The notes: generated by a model from the sequence alone, not told the origin. DNA of 64,000 bases from Deltaproteobacteria bacterium (GCA_029547185.1 JAKPPU010000087.1:26329-90328); one strand, 5' to 3'; numbered from the stretch's first letter, positions 43,924-52,568 are shown. Translations and numbers: made by a program.

Positions 43924-44688
43924 CTATGAGGTTCTGATGATGCGGACCCCGACGCTTTTCGGTGCAGTGGGCGGCGTGGCGGTCGGCGTGGGCATGCCGT
44001 CCCATATTTCGAGGTCGTCGGTCTGCCTCGTGAAGGTACCGGGCTCCTCACCGTCCATGGAAGGCACATCTATGCTGCTTACATCGTTCGTCCACTTCCC
44101 CGTACCGTACCTGCGGTCGAGCTTCAGTACTCCGTCGTACCAGAACCTGCTGATCCCCTGGGAGAACTTCACGTAAAACTCGTAATGGTGCCACTGCCCG
44201 TCTGTCTGGTTCGGGCAGGTAAGCCATACGCCGCCGTCTATCGCCGTGTTATTGCTGTTGGCGGAGTAATAGATGACGTTGCTGCTCGACATGGCGTAGT
44301 GCACATAGCTCGAAATGCCGTTCCAGTGGGGATAGAAGATCTTGATGTTCTCATGGGAATCCGTGTTCACGAACTTCGGATAGCGCATCCAGAAGGAAAC
44401 GTACATCTCATCCGAAGGCCAGGGTTTCAGCATTGCCGACGAGGGCCACTGCACCCACGTGGCTGCCACGGTGCCCGATGCGAAAGAATACCCGGTCCCT
44501 CCCCTTCCGGGACTGGCATATGAATACTGCGGCAATGCCGCGATGGCCCCGTAAATTCGGGGCACAAGCCTGCTGTCGAGAACCTTGTCATTGAAATTTT
44601 CATACAGCAATCTCGTCGATGCAAGGGCATCACAACCGATTGCCAGGAAAATAAGGGAAATGAAAAGGACTGTCTTCGTTCTGCTCAT
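43924..44688 (-). CDS. Secreted concanavalin-A-like (polysaccharide-lyase-like) protein
   Basis: A 254-residue exported protein. The signal peptide is KTVLFISLIFLAIGCDALA (a cysteine in IGC could act as a lipobox instead). The mature part is one beta-jelly-roll: LLYENFNDKVLDSRLVPRI, MYVSFWMRYPKFVNTD, HENIKIFYPHWNG, QTDGQWHHYEFYVKFSQGISRFWYDG and a C-terminal DDLEIWDGMP. This pattern (W-H-x-Y-E-F-x-V and I-x-R-F-W-x-D-G) occurs in alginate/heparin-lyase-like and LamG-type domains that bind or cut polysaccharide. No catalytic residues can be assigned. ATG 44688 has GAGGAG upstream. Confidence 0.65.
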   Translation of the reverse strand: MSRTKTVLFISLIFLAIGCDALASTRLLYENFNDKVLDSRLVPRIYGAIAALPQYSYASPGRGGTGYSFASGTVAATWVQWPSSAMLKPWPSDEMYVSFWMRYPKFVNTDSHENIKIFYPHWNGISSYVHYAMSSSNVIYYSANSNNTAIDGGVWLTCPNQTDGQWHHYEFYVKFSQGISRFWYDGVLKLDRRYGTGKWTNDVSSIDVPSMDGEEPGTFTRQTDDLEIWDGMPTPTATPPTAPKSVGVRIIRTS

Positions 44689-45026
44689 ACCTGTCTCCTC
44701 GTAGCTGAACTGATCATTAAACCTCACAGCCTGTCCGTTATGAGCCGTTGGTTTTGGTTGGCTCGGCATCTGCCGGTCGGACGTGTGCCTTCACGGTTCT
44801 TAGTGCAACGCTTGCGCCAATGGTGCCGGCAGTGGATGGCGATGGGCACCCCCTCAATAAATATCAAACCGTACGGAGCGCGGCACCGGAACGGCGTTTC
44901 AACATTATCCCCTCCGGTTACACTTCTGTTGCATCCCGACAGGGTCGGGCACGAGCTCAGGTAAAGACCGGTGGGGGGATTTCGAATGTCAGCGAGGGAT
45001 ATCGCCAGGAGGAGCAGGGATTGCGG
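44689..45026. other. Gene-free region
   Basis: The 338 bases between the secreted-protein gene start and the radical SAM gene end contain no convincing gene on either strand. Presumably they hold the promoter of the secreted-protein gene; no clear motif was seen. Confidence 0.4.
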
Positions 45027-45770
45027 TCAGCAGACCATGCGGCATTCGATGCCCGATCTTCTGCACGAAGAGGCGAGCTCGTTGCCTGTCCGATAAAAGA
45101 AATCGTCCGTCATGCAGCTTTGCAGCCCGTGCTTGCGATAGACCCAGTCCGCATGGGTGTAGTTCATCCGGTCGACGATGATGTAGTCGACCTTGCCTTT
45201 GAGCACCTCCGGGAGCCCTTCTGCACGGGGAAGCATGGGCGCGATCATGGCATACGTCCTGATGCCTGCCCGGTGCAGCCTCTCGAGGGCATCGATCCGG
45301 TCCTCGGTCCGCGGCGCATCGGGCTCGAAGAGCTTCCGTATGCCGTCGTCCGCCGTCGCGATGCTCATCCCGACCTCGGAGTCAGCCGCCCCCTGGAGGA
45401 TGTCCATGTCCCTGAGGACCAGCGGGGAGCGCGTCTGCACGAAGACCGGCCAGCCGTTCCTCACGAGGATTTTCAGGCATTCCCTCGTGAGCCTGTATCT
45501 TTCTTCGAGGGGCTGGTATGGGTCGCACACCCCGCTTACCCAGACGCTTCCCACCCTTTTCCTCTTGATCTCCTTCTCCAGCAGCTCGGGGGCGTTCACC
45601 TTCACGTCGACGAATTCTCCCCAGGGCTCCCTGTGCCCGGTAAACCTCTTCATGAAGCGGGCATAGCAGAACGTGCACGCGTGCTCACAGCCGACGTAGG
45701 GATTGACGACATACTCGTGGACCTTCGACTTGGAGAGGATGCTCTTTGCTTGGATTTCCCGTACGATCAT
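45027..45770 (-). CDS. SPL-like radical SAM protein
   Basis: A 247-residue cytoplasmic enzyme. The opening REIQAKSILSKSKVHEYVVNPYVGCEHACTFCYARFM carries the cluster ligands Cys28, Cys32 and Cys35. The later blocks VWVSGVCDPYQPLEERYRLTRECL, VQTRSPLVLRDMDIL and VGMSIATADD fit the Rv2578c/SplB-related radical SAM family. Spore photoproduct lyase itself is about 340 residues and has other motifs, so DNA-repair activity is not claimed. The start at ATG 45770 has only a weak AAGG site; upstream in-frame codons lack one too. It follows the MATE gene by 74 bases on the same strand. Confidence 0.78.
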   Translation of the reverse strand: MIVREIQAKSILSKSKVHEYVVNPYVGCEHACTFCYARFMKRFTGHREPWGEFVDVKVNAPELLEKEIKRKRVGSVWVSGVCDPYQPLEERYRLTRECLKILVRNGWPVFVQTRSPLVLRDMDILQGAADSEVGMSIATADDGIRKLFEPDAPRTEDRIDALERLHRAGIRTYAMIAPMLPRAEGLPEVLKGKVDYIIVDRMNYTHADWVYRKHGLQSCMTDDFFYRTGNELASSCRRSGIECRMVC

Positions 45771-45844
45771 ATATAATGCCTTATTCAGGCGTAAGAGTAT
45801 TTCACAACGGAGCAGCGCTTTCAATGCCGAATCTCATGCTCATA

Positions 45845-47236
45845 CTATCCTCCGGACCCAATCGCCCTGCGCTCCCTGGAACGATCGAGCTGCACGTCAG
45901 AGCCCGCGATCTCCTTTCCCGACAGGATCCTGCCTGACCACCAGATTCCGACTAAACCGGCCAGGATGTCGGTCGCCAGCCTTGCCCAGAAGATTCCTCC
46001 GAGCTCGAAGAGAATGCTTCCCGCCAGGGAAAGGGGTATGAGCAGAACTATCACGCGTATCATGGTCAGCACGGATGCCTGCAGGGGCTCATGGACGCCT
46101 GTCATGGTGATCCCGGCATAGCGGTGGACCTCCAGCATCCCGTATCCCATGCAGGTTATGGTGATGTAGGAACGGAGGACGTCCATGACGGCCCTTTCCG
46201 TGGAGAAAATCCCGGCCATCGGCTCTGCGAAGACGATGAATATAAGGCCGATGAACACGCCGTAGCCCACGGCGAATATCATCGAGCCTTTCCTCGCCTG
46301 CCTGATCCTCTCGATCCTGCCCGAGCCGTAGTTCTGCGCAATGAAGGGAAGGAGCGACATGCCCACGGTCATGGGGATCATGAAGGCGAACATCTCGATC
46401 CTGACGGCCACGCCGATGGCTGCGACCGCCGCGTTGCCGTAGGCTGACACGAGCCTCGTGATGACGGCGGACGATATCGGGGTAAGGACCATGCCCAAGG
46501 CGCCGGGGATGCCGAAGCTCAGGATCCTGCCCCATGACCGGAAGACGGCGGCCGTCTTTATACACCTGAGATCGATCAGCCTCATCCGGCAGGCAAGCAT
46601 GTAAAAAGCGGCTGCGAAGGCCGCTCCCTGGGAGAGTATAGTCGCCAGTGCTGCGCCCGTTATGCCCATCCTCGGCATGCCGAACCTGCCGAAGATGAGC
46701 CCCATATCGAAGAATATGTTCATGACCGTGCTGCCGACCATGAGGAAGCTGACGGCCTTGGTGTTCCCGGTGCTGATGATGATGTCAGAGGTCGTGATCT
46801 GGAGCACCATGATGACGGTGCCCAGGTACCATATGTTCATGTAGCGCACGGTCAGACCGAGAACCTCGCCCGACGCCCCCATCCGGGAAAAGACGTACGT
46901 GACGGTAAGCAGGCCCAGGACGGAGATTACGACGGCAAAGACGACCGAGAGAAGAAGCGCGTGGGTCGTGAGCGCGGCGGCCTTTTCACGATCCTTTGCG
47001 CCGATGGCGTGCGCCACGAGGGACATGGACCCACTGCTCAACCCTCGGGTCATGAACATGAGGAGGATGACGACGGGAAAGGTGAAGGTGATGGCGGCGA
47101 GTGCCTCTGTCCCGAGCTTCGAGACGAACCATGCGTTCGTGAGGTTGTACATGTTGATGGCAAACGTACCCGCAAGCATGGGCACGGCCATCTTTGTAAT
47201 GGTCTTCGCTACACCTTCTTTTACAAGCTTCGACAC
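45845..47236 (-). CDS. MATE family efflux transporter
   Basis: A 463-residue inner-membrane antiporter with about twelve hydrophobic segments. MATE landmarks: KEGVAKTITKMAVPMLAGTFAINMYNLTNAWFVSKLGTEALAAITFTFP at the N-terminus (PxL...N...D/W pattern), ALATILSQGAAFAAAFYML and the second-half repeat IGVAVRIEMFAFMIPMTVGMSLLPFIAQNYGSGR. It exports cationic drugs or metabolites using sodium or proton gradients; the substrate is unknown. The start is GTG 47236 with AAGGA upstream. It belongs to the DinF/NorM-like side of the family. Confidence 0.9.
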   Translation of the reverse strand: MSKLVKEGVAKTITKMAVPMLAGTFAINMYNLTNAWFVSKLGTEALAAITFTFPVVILLMFMTRGLSSGSMSLVAHAIGAKDREKAAALTTHALLLSVVFAVVISVLGLLTVTYVFSRMGASGEVLGLTVRYMNIWYLGTVIMVLQITTSDIIISTGNTKAVSFLMVGSTVMNIFFDMGLIFGRFGMPRMGITGAALATILSQGAAFAAAFYMLACRMRLIDLRCIKTAAVFRSWGRILSFGIPGALGMVLTPISSAVITRLVSAYGNAAVAAIGVAVRIEMFAFMIPMTVGMSLLPFIAQNYGSGRIERIRQARKGSMIFAVGYGVFIGLIFIVFAEPMAGIFSTERAVMDVLRSYITITCMGYGMLEVHRYAGITMTGVHEPLQASVLTMIRVIVLLIPLSLAGSILFELGGIFWARLATDILAGLVGIWWSGRILSGKEIAGSDVQLDRSRERRAIGSGG

Positions 47237-47319
47237 GCTACATGCCCATCCTTATCGTAGGGGAAAAAATCATCCTGTTATGATTCAACAGGATCCCGCT
47301 TGCCCAAGGAGGCACTGTA

Positions 47320-47511
47320 GTGAAACAGCCGCCTTATCTCAATAAAAAACTGTACCCGGGTTTCGACAAACAACGACCACGACTTCAATGGTTCGAGAGC
47401 AATTCCACCTATAACCACTTCTTCTGCACTGAAAATGACCCTTTAAGCGGGCAAATGTCCCCTGACTGGTGTCTGTCCGAGATAGTACTTTTCAAGTCCC
47501 CTTTTTTCTGA
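47320..47511 (+). CDS. Possible small protein upstream of the glycosyltransferase
   Basis: A 63-codon open frame begins at GTG 47320, eight bases after a strong AAGGAGG site at 47306-47312, and ends 12 bases before the glycosyltransferase ATG. The peptide (KQPPYLNKKLYPGFDKQRPR at its start, then many aromatic and polar residues) has no recognisable family. Its strong site and position suggest either a real small gene or a leader peptide coupling translation to the next gene, whose own ribosome site is weak. Confidence 0.3.
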   Translation: MKQPPYLNKKLYPGFDKQRPRLQWFESNSTYNHFFCTENDPLSGQMSPDWCLSEIVLFKSPFF

Positions 47512-47523
47512 AAAGATTCTGCC

Positions 47524-48900
47524 ATGGATCGCCGGAACCTGCTTATCGTCTTTGCCCGCTTCCCGGTGCCGGGAAAAACCAAGACGCGCCTGATCCCGAA
47601 ACTCGGTGAGCATGGTGCTGCACGGCTTCACCGGGACATGACGCGCTACACAATCGGCTCGGCCAATGAATTGCCGCCCGAAATCAGGATAGAGCTCTGG
47701 TGCGATGGCGGGAGCGAACATGAGATAAGGGAATCCTTCGGCTCGGATGCACCTGTCCGCTTTCAGGCAGACGGCGATCTCGGAAAGCGGATGTTCGTCT
47801 CCTTCTCTGATTCCTTCGGCCGGGGTTTCGGCAGTGTGGTTCTCGTGGGCACTGATTGCCCGTCTCTTACACCGGATATCATGAAACGTGCATTCGAGCT
47901 GCTGGAAACAACCGACTGCGTTATCGGCCCTGCCCACGATGGAGGGTACTACCTCATAGGGCTGAACAGGTCCTGCCGTGAAATCTTCGAGGGGATCTCC
48001 TGGGGCAGAAGCGACGTCCTCGATCAGACGCTTGCCAAGGCACATGCATCCGGGCTCTCGATAAGTCTGCTCGACGTACTGCACGACATAGACCGCCCGG
48101 AAGACATCCCCCTGTGGGAAACGGCATTCATGGAGAAGAACACCTCCATCTCCGTGATCATTCCCGTTCTCAATGAAGGTACTGCAATCGTGGATGCAGT
48201 GCATCGCCTCAGGCAGGTCCCCGGGATCGAGGTGATCGTTGCAGACGGGGGGAGCAGCGACGGCACACCCGAAGCTGCGGCCTCCTGCGGGGCGACGGTC
48301 GTCCATGCGCCTCAGGGACGTGCAGTCCAGATGAATGCCGGGGCCGTGAACGCCCACTCGGAGATCCTGCTCTTCCTCCACGCGGACACGCATCTCCCCG
48401 ATGGCTTCGATGCACAGATCAGGTCCGTGCTTGCAGATCCAGGCGTCATAGCCGGGAGCTTCAGTCTCGGATTCGATGATGAATCACTCCCCATGAAGAT
48501 CACGGCATGGGGGGCCAACGTGCGCTCCCGCTTTTTGCAGCTCCCTTATGGCGATCAGGCCTTCTTCCTGAAGAGTCCGGATTTCAGTGCATCAGGAGGC
48601 TTCCCCGATATCCCGATCATGGAAGACGTATTGTTCATGAGGACACTCCGAAGTAAAGGAAGGATCGTGACCCTGCCCCGGAAAGTTGTTACCTCGGCAC
48701 GACGCCACAAGAGACTCGGGGTGTTCCGCACGTGGCTCATCAACCAGTATGTGATATCGGGTTTTCTCCTCGGGGCAGACCCGACGGCTCTTTCGCGCCT
48801 GTATCGCACGCACGGAGGAATAAGCGAGTGGCTGTCGCTCCTGGGAGATGCCGTCCGGAAGAAGCTGCGCGTACGGGCCGACAAACAATTCTTCTCATAA
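47524..48900 (+). CDS. Fused DUF2064 / family 2 glycosyltransferase (TIGR04282-TIGR04283)
   Basis: A 458-residue fusion. Residues 1-205 are the DUF2064 (TIGR04282) nucleotidyltransferase-like domain: LLIVFARFPVPGKTKTRLIP, VVLVGTDCPSLTPDI and VIGPAHDGGYYLIGL. Residues about 211-445 are a GT-A glycosyltransferase of the TIGR04283 group: ISVIIPVLNEG, VIVADGGSSDGT, LLFLHADTHLP, GDQAFFLKSP and a tail typical of the group. NCBI names both families after arsenosugar biosynthesis because they co-occur with arsS, but the true products are unproven. Usually they are separate genes; here one polypeptide. Downstream are MauE-like, rhodanese and BioB-like radical SAM genes. Confidence 0.87.
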   Translation: MDRRNLLIVFARFPVPGKTKTRLIPKLGEHGAARLHRDMTRYTIGSANELPPEIRIELWCDGGSEHEIRESFGSDAPVRFQADGDLGKRMFVSFSDSFGRGFGSVVLVGTDCPSLTPDIMKRAFELLETTDCVIGPAHDGGYYLIGLNRSCREIFEGISWGRSDVLDQTLAKAHASGLSISLLDVLHDIDRPEDIPLWETAFMEKNTSISVIIPVLNEGTAIVDAVHRLRQVPGIEVIVADGGSSDGTPEAAASCGATVVHAPQGRAVQMNAGAVNAHSEILLFLHADTHLPDGFDAQIRSVLADPGVIAGSFSLGFDDESLPMKITAWGANVRSRFLQLPYGDQAFFLKSPDFSASGGFPDIPIMEDVLFMRTLRSKGRIVTLPRKVVTSARRHKRLGVFRTWLINQYVISGFLLGADPTALSRLYRTHGGISEWLSLLGDAVRKKLRVRADKQFFS

Positions 48901-49029
48901 CCGGTCATGCGGTTCTGTTTTTTCTGAGGGTTACCTGTCCTGCCATGCACCTGCTATTCATAAGATGAATAATCACCATGCCAATATAATGAGTAAGAAT
49001 TGGATTTTCTGAAAAGTCCTGTGCTAGAG

Positions 49030-49064
49030 GCCCATATACGACTTCATAGTACGTGTGGGCTTTT
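49030..49064 (+). terminator. Possible terminator
   Basis: GCCCATATACG (49030-49040) pairs with CGTGTGGGC (49052-49060) through GCCCA/TGGGC and ACG/CGT, followed by four T residues. It lies 130 bases after the glycosyltransferase stop. The stem is interrupted, so confidence is limited. Confidence 0.35.
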
Positions 49065-49166
49065 CATGATGCATACACCCAGGCTATCCATAGTGAAGGA
49101 CGGTAGACGTTTTGTGAGGGCAAGCCTTCCCCTCCGGGGAGAACTCTCCACGAGGGCATATCGGTC

Positions 49167-49661
49167 ATGATCCGGGGTTTGAGTTCGCTCGTCTTTTCAG
49201 AGTGGTCTTACCGTATCGTCCGGATAAGCCTCGCAGCCCTGTTCATCTATGGCGGAGGCATAAAGCTTCTCGATCCAAAGGCCTTTGCCAGGACTATCTC
49301 CGCCTACGACCTGGTTCCGGAGATGCTCCTTCCCGTGGTCGCTGTCGGACTGCCTTTCATTGAAGCTGTTGCGGGCATAGGCCTGCTCTTTGATATGCGG
49401 GGAAGCCTCGCGGTGATTTCATCCCTCATCGGGATGTTCATCGTTGTCCTGGGCTCTGGAGTTGCCCGGAATCTCGATGCCGACTGCGGCTGCTTCGGTC
49501 CGGATGAGCTCGCACGGAAGCACGGTCTCGTGCAGGCATTCTGGAGAGACCTCGCCCTCGGGGGCATCGTGGTTCCCTATCTGTACCTCTGCCGCAGGGT
49601 GTTGAGGAGATCGGGTAAGAATGGAAAAAAACCAAGCAAGAGGAGGAGAATAATATCATGA
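49167..49661 (+). CDS. MauE/DoxX-like membrane protein
   Basis: Inner-membrane protein of 164 residues with four helices and a basic end. RISLAALFIYGGGIKLLDPKAFA is the DoxX/MauE opening, and the segment GSGVARNLDADCGCFGPDELARK carries the C-x-C-F-G motif characteristic of the MauE group, which is linked to disulfide chemistry in methylamine-dehydrogenase maturation. Its ATGA overlap (four bases) with the rhodanese gene means they are translated together. ATG 49167 lacks a striking site. Likely role: membrane electron or sulfur relay, unproven. Confidence 0.78.
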   Translation: MIRGLSSLVFSEWSYRIVRISLAALFIYGGGIKLLDPKAFARTISAYDLVPEMLLPVVAVGLPFIEAVAGIGLLFDMRGSLAVISSLIGMFIVVLGSGVARNLDADCGCFGPDELARKHGLVQAFWRDLALGGIVVPYLYLCRRVLRRSGKNGKKPSKRRRIIS

Positions 49662-50170
49662 GTACAAGGAAGAATCTTTTCGGGCTGATCATGGCGGCTT
49701 TATTCACAGTGAGCCTTGCATCCGGTGCACAGGCCTTCTGGGGGGCCAAAGAGCTCGATACCGAGAAGAGCGCGGTCACGTTTGCAAAGGAAGTCCAGAG
49801 GGGCGGTTACGTGATGATCACGACCGATGAGCTCAAAGCCTGGATCGATGCGAAGAAAGACGTGCTTATCGTGGATACCATGCCTTTCGAGGCAAGCTAC
49901 AAGAAGCAGCATGTTCCGGGTGCCGTCCAGATGGAATTCCCCATCCCGGAGATGACGACCCTTGACGACGGCAAGAAGGCCGAACTGGTGAAGCTGCTGG
50001 GGCCGGACAAGGACCGGACCATCGTTTTCTACTGTGGTTTCGTGAAATGCACCCGGAGCCACAACGCGGCCATGTGGGCCGTGAAGCTGGGATACAGGAA
50101 CGTCTATCGCCATCCCGGCGGCATCAAGGCATGGATGCAGGCCGGCTACCCCATAGAGAAGGCAAAATAG
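49658..50170 (+). CDS. Periplasmic rhodanese-domain protein
   Basis: An exported 170-residue protein. The signal peptide (NLFGLIMAALFTVSLASGAQA) is followed by a single rhodanese domain: MITTDELKAWIDAKKDVLIVDTMP, KQHVPGAVQMEF, TIVFYCGFVKCTRSHNAAMWAVKLGY and VYRHPGGIKAWMQAGYP. The active-loop cysteine is in YCGFVKCTRSH. It transfers sulfane sulfur or handles oxyanions in the periplasm. AAGAGGAGG precedes the ATG; it overlaps the MauE-like gene by four bases, so both act together, possibly in sulfur or redox supply to the downstream enzymes. Confidence 0.85.
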   Translation: MSTRKNLFGLIMAALFTVSLASGAQAFWGAKELDTEKSAVTFAKEVQRGGYVMITTDELKAWIDAKKDVLIVDTMPFEASYKKQHVPGAVQMEFPIPEMTTLDDGKKAELVKLLGPDKDRTIVFYCGFVKCTRSHNAAMWAVKLGYRNVYRHPGGIKAWMQAGYPIEKAK

Positions 50171-50180
50171 GGACCGTACC

Positions 50181-50215
50181 TGGAAGGGCGTGATCCCGGG
50201 CATCGCGCCCTTCCA
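50181..50215. terminator. Hairpin after the rhodanese gene
   Basis: TGGAAGGGCG (50181-50190) and CGCCCTTCCA (50206-50215) form a ten-base-pair stem around 15 bases, 10 bases after the rhodanese stop. No T-run follows, so it may be an attenuator, an mRNA stabiliser or a weak terminator. Confidence 0.4.
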
Positions 50216-50279
50216 TCGAACAGGGATGAAGAGAGATAGGGAAATCATGAAAGGTCGTGCAGATCGGAACAGGGATATA

Positions 50280-50642
50280 ATGCACACTCTGTCGCGCCGT
50301 GAATTCCTCTTCTCGATGCTCGTGGCAAGCGGGACCGTGATCATAAATCCGGACGGTCTCATTGCGGCTGCATCCGCAAATCTTTCAAGCAGGGAGTGGA
50401 GCCCGGACTGGCCGACAAAGGACTCACCGTTGCGGGAAGACATTCCCGGCAGAACAGTAAAGCTCTATGCCGAGCTGAGCCTGAAGCATCTCACGGAAAC
50501 GACTCCGCACTGGGGTATCGGCTACCGGGGCGGGAGCTGTGCCGACAAGTTCATTCTCAAGTCGCCTGCAGAGCCTGTGCACCTCCATAGCGGGCAGCAG
50601 GCTCAAAGACGGGAACCGGGCATGAAGACCCGAAGACGATGA
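50280..50642 (+). CDS. Tat-signal protein, probably 3'-truncated
   Basis: About 120 residues from ATG 50280 (AGGGA close upstream; in-frame ATGs at 50226 and 50247 are alternatives). It begins with a twin-arginine signal, HTLSRREFLFSMLVASGTVI, so it would be exported folded. The mature part reads LYAELSLKHLTETTPHWGIG then YRGGSCADKFILKSPAEPVHLH, which looks like a genuine conserved domain, but the end (QQAQRREPGMKTRRR) becomes basic and low-complexity, as after a frameshift. I do not recognise the family. Its truncation is inferred from the change of composition around 50585. Confidence 0.5.
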   Translation: MHTLSRREFLFSMLVASGTVIINPDGLIAAASANLSSREWSPDWPTKDSPLREDIPGRTVKLYAELSLKHLTETTPHWGIGYRGGSCADKFILKSPAEPVHLHSGQQAQRREPGMKTRRR

Positions 50643-50710
50643 GCTCACAGAGGATAAGATAGTGATTTTGAAACGTTAATTTTAAAAAATCTCATGAAAG
50701 GTTCGCTTCC

Positions 50711-51712
50711 ATGAACGTACACGATCTGATCGGCAAGAGCGGCAAGGGCATTCCCCTCTCGCGGCCCGAGCTCATAGGGCTTCTCAGCCTGGCCCCGGAC
50801 AGCCCGGAGACTTATGCTGTCATGGCCGAGGCCAACCGGGTTTCCAAAGAGCTCACCGGCAACAAGGCGGAAGTCCATGCACAGCTGGCCTTGAACCTTG
50901 CTCCCTGCCCTGCGGACTGCAGGTTCTGCTCTTTCGCCCGGGTGAACGGGGTCTTCAGGGAAGAGACCCGAATCACTCCCGAACAGGCAACGGCCTACGC
51001 GAAGCAGTTCGAAAAGGACGGGGCGAATGCGGTATACGTCATGACGACCGCGAGGTATCCCTTCGGCCTGTTTCTGGAGATCTCCCGGGAGATCCGAAGG
51101 AACCTGAAGCCGGAAACCGTCCTCATAGCAAACGTGGGTGATCAGTCCTTGAGCAACGCACGGAAGATAAAGGACGCCGGCTATACGGGGGTATACCATG
51201 CCCTGCGTCTGAGGGAAGGGGTGGATTCCGGCCTTTCACCCCAGAAGCGCAAGGAAAGCATCCTGAACTTTCAGGAGGCGGGACTCCTGGTGGGAACCTG
51301 CGTGGAGCCGATAGGCCCCGAGCATACGAACGAGGAGCTTGCCGACCTCATCCTGTTCACCGCATCCATCAACCCTGCTTACAGCGGTGCAGCCCGGCGC
51401 ATTCCCATTCCGGGCACGGAGATATCCGGGCGGGGGGCCGTCACCGAGCTCCGCATGGCGCAAATCGTTGCCGTCACCCGGCTCGGGATGCCCAGGACGG
51501 TGCTCGGCAACTGTACGCATGAGCCCTGTACGCTGGGAGGCATTGCCGGCGCAAATCTGTACTGGGCTGAAGCAGGCGCCAATCCCCGTGATGTACGGGA
51601 AAAGACCGAGGAAGGCCGGGGCGAGACCGTGCAGAGCTGCCGGACTATCTTTTCCGAATGCGGCTGGGATGTATGGAGAGGACGTTCCCGTTACTTCGCA
51701 AACCCGATATAG
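50711..51712 (+). CDS. BioB-like radical SAM protein
   Basis: A 333-residue enzyme. The cluster ligands are in CPADCRFCSFA (Cys66, Cys70, Cys73), with the BioB-family blocks AVYVMTTARYPF, VLIANVGDQ, AGYTGVYHALRLREGVD, GLLVGTCVEPIGPEHT and the C-terminal NCTHEPCTLGGIAGANLYWAEAGANPRD (a BATS-like domain). It is related to biotin synthase, HydE and PylB but lacks the exact BioB auxiliary-cluster cysteines; substrate unknown. GAAAGG precedes ATG 50711. It is a candidate tailoring enzyme for the MauE/rhodanese/glycosyltransferase gene group. Confidence 0.82.
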   Translation: MNVHDLIGKSGKGIPLSRPELIGLLSLAPDSPETYAVMAEANRVSKELTGNKAEVHAQLALNLAPCPADCRFCSFARVNGVFREETRITPEQATAYAKQFEKDGANAVYVMTTARYPFGLFLEISREIRRNLKPETVLIANVGDQSLSNARKIKDAGYTGVYHALRLREGVDSGLSPQKRKESILNFQEAGLLVGTCVEPIGPEHTNEELADLILFTASINPAYSGAARRIPIPGTEISGRGAVTELRMAQIVAVTRLGMPRTVLGNCTHEPCTLGGIAGANLYWAEAGANPRDVREKTEEGRGETVQSCRTIFSECGWDVWRGRSRYFANPI

Positions 51713-51779
51713 CCGCTCGATAAATTTGCCGCTCGATTCAGATCCGGCATGGGCCGCCATCTTCAACAGTGACTGAAGG

Positions 51780-52568
51780 CTAGAGGGGCTGGTCCTTCTT
51801 CCCTTCCATCTCCGGCTTTTTCACGGGCTCGCCCCTGACGTACTCGACCTCTTCGGTGCGGCCGTCCTTGTAGGTCACGATGCCTTTGCCGTCCGCATAC
51901 CCGTCCTTGAACCGGCCGGCATACGACTTCCCGTCAGGATAGGTGAACTTCCCGGTCCCGTTGTAGCAGTTGTCCCGGAAATCGCCCTCGTACTTCGAGC
52001 CGTCCGGGAACGAGAGGGTCCCCGTTCCTTCCATCCTGTCATCGGCGTAGCCGCCCTCATAGACCTGGCCGTTTTCCCAGGTAAACCTTCCCGTGCCGTT
52101 TCTCTTGCCGTCCCTGAACTGGCCCTCGTATTTCCTGCCTCCGTCCATGGTCAGCTCTCCGTAGCCGTTCCACTTGTCGTCCCTGAATTCTCCGCGGTAT
52201 TCCATCCCGTTTCCGTATCTGAACGTGCCCGTGCCGTTGAGCTTGTCATCCTTGAACCCGCCCTCATAGCTGCGGCCGTCGGGCGAGATGTACCTTCCCT
52301 GCCCGTTCTTCTTTCCCCGTGCAAAGTCTCCCGAGTAGAAGCTGCCGTTTGCGTAATACAGCCTGCCTTTGCCGTCTGCCTTGCCGTCCCTGAACTCACC
52401 GATGTACTTCGATCCGTCGGGATAGATGAAGGTGCCCGAGCCTTTCACGCAGTTGCCTTCGATGCATCCTGACTGGCCTGCATGAAGCGCGGGCGGCAGC
52501 AGCACGAGGCATACAAGGAGAGCGGCACGGGACATGCTCCGAACGACCAAAGGGATTCGAGTCTTCAT
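51780..52568 (-). CDS. Secreted MORN-repeat protein
   Basis: A 262-residue exported protein. The signal peptide (LLVCLVLLPPALHAGQSGC) is followed by eight full MORN repeats of 23 residues plus a degenerate ninth, each in the form YxDGxxYEGxFxxGxxxGxG, for example FPDGSKYEGDFRDNCYNGTG. The repeats make a beta-sheet ribbon that binds lipids or partner proteins. GAGGGGG lies ten bases before ATG 52568. It stands alone, converging with the BioB-like gene. Confidence 0.85.
   Translation of the reverse strand: MKTRIPLVVRSMSRAALLVCLVLLPPALHAGQSGCIEGNCVKGSGTFIYPDGSKYIGEFRDGKADGKGRLYYANGSFYSGDFARGKKNGQGRYISPDGRSYEGGFKDDKLNGTGTFRYGNGMEYRGEFRDDKWNGYGELTMDGGRKYEGQFRDGKRNGTGRFTWENGQVYEGGYADDRMEGTGTLSFPDGSKYEGDFRDNCYNGTGKFTYPDGKSYAGRFKDGYADGKGIVTYKDGRTEEVEYVRGEPVKKPEMEGKKDQPL

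Noticed and set aside
45027..45770. Spore photoproduct lyase
   Set aside because: Too short and lacking SplB-specific motifs; only the radical SAM opening is similar.
47524..51712. Complete arsenosugar biosynthesis cluster
   Set aside because: No ArsM or ArsS is present; the radical SAM gene is BioB-like. Family names alone do not prove the pathway.
50711..51712. Biotin synthase bioB
   Set aside because: Related fold, but no other biotin genes and the auxiliary-cluster residues do not match.
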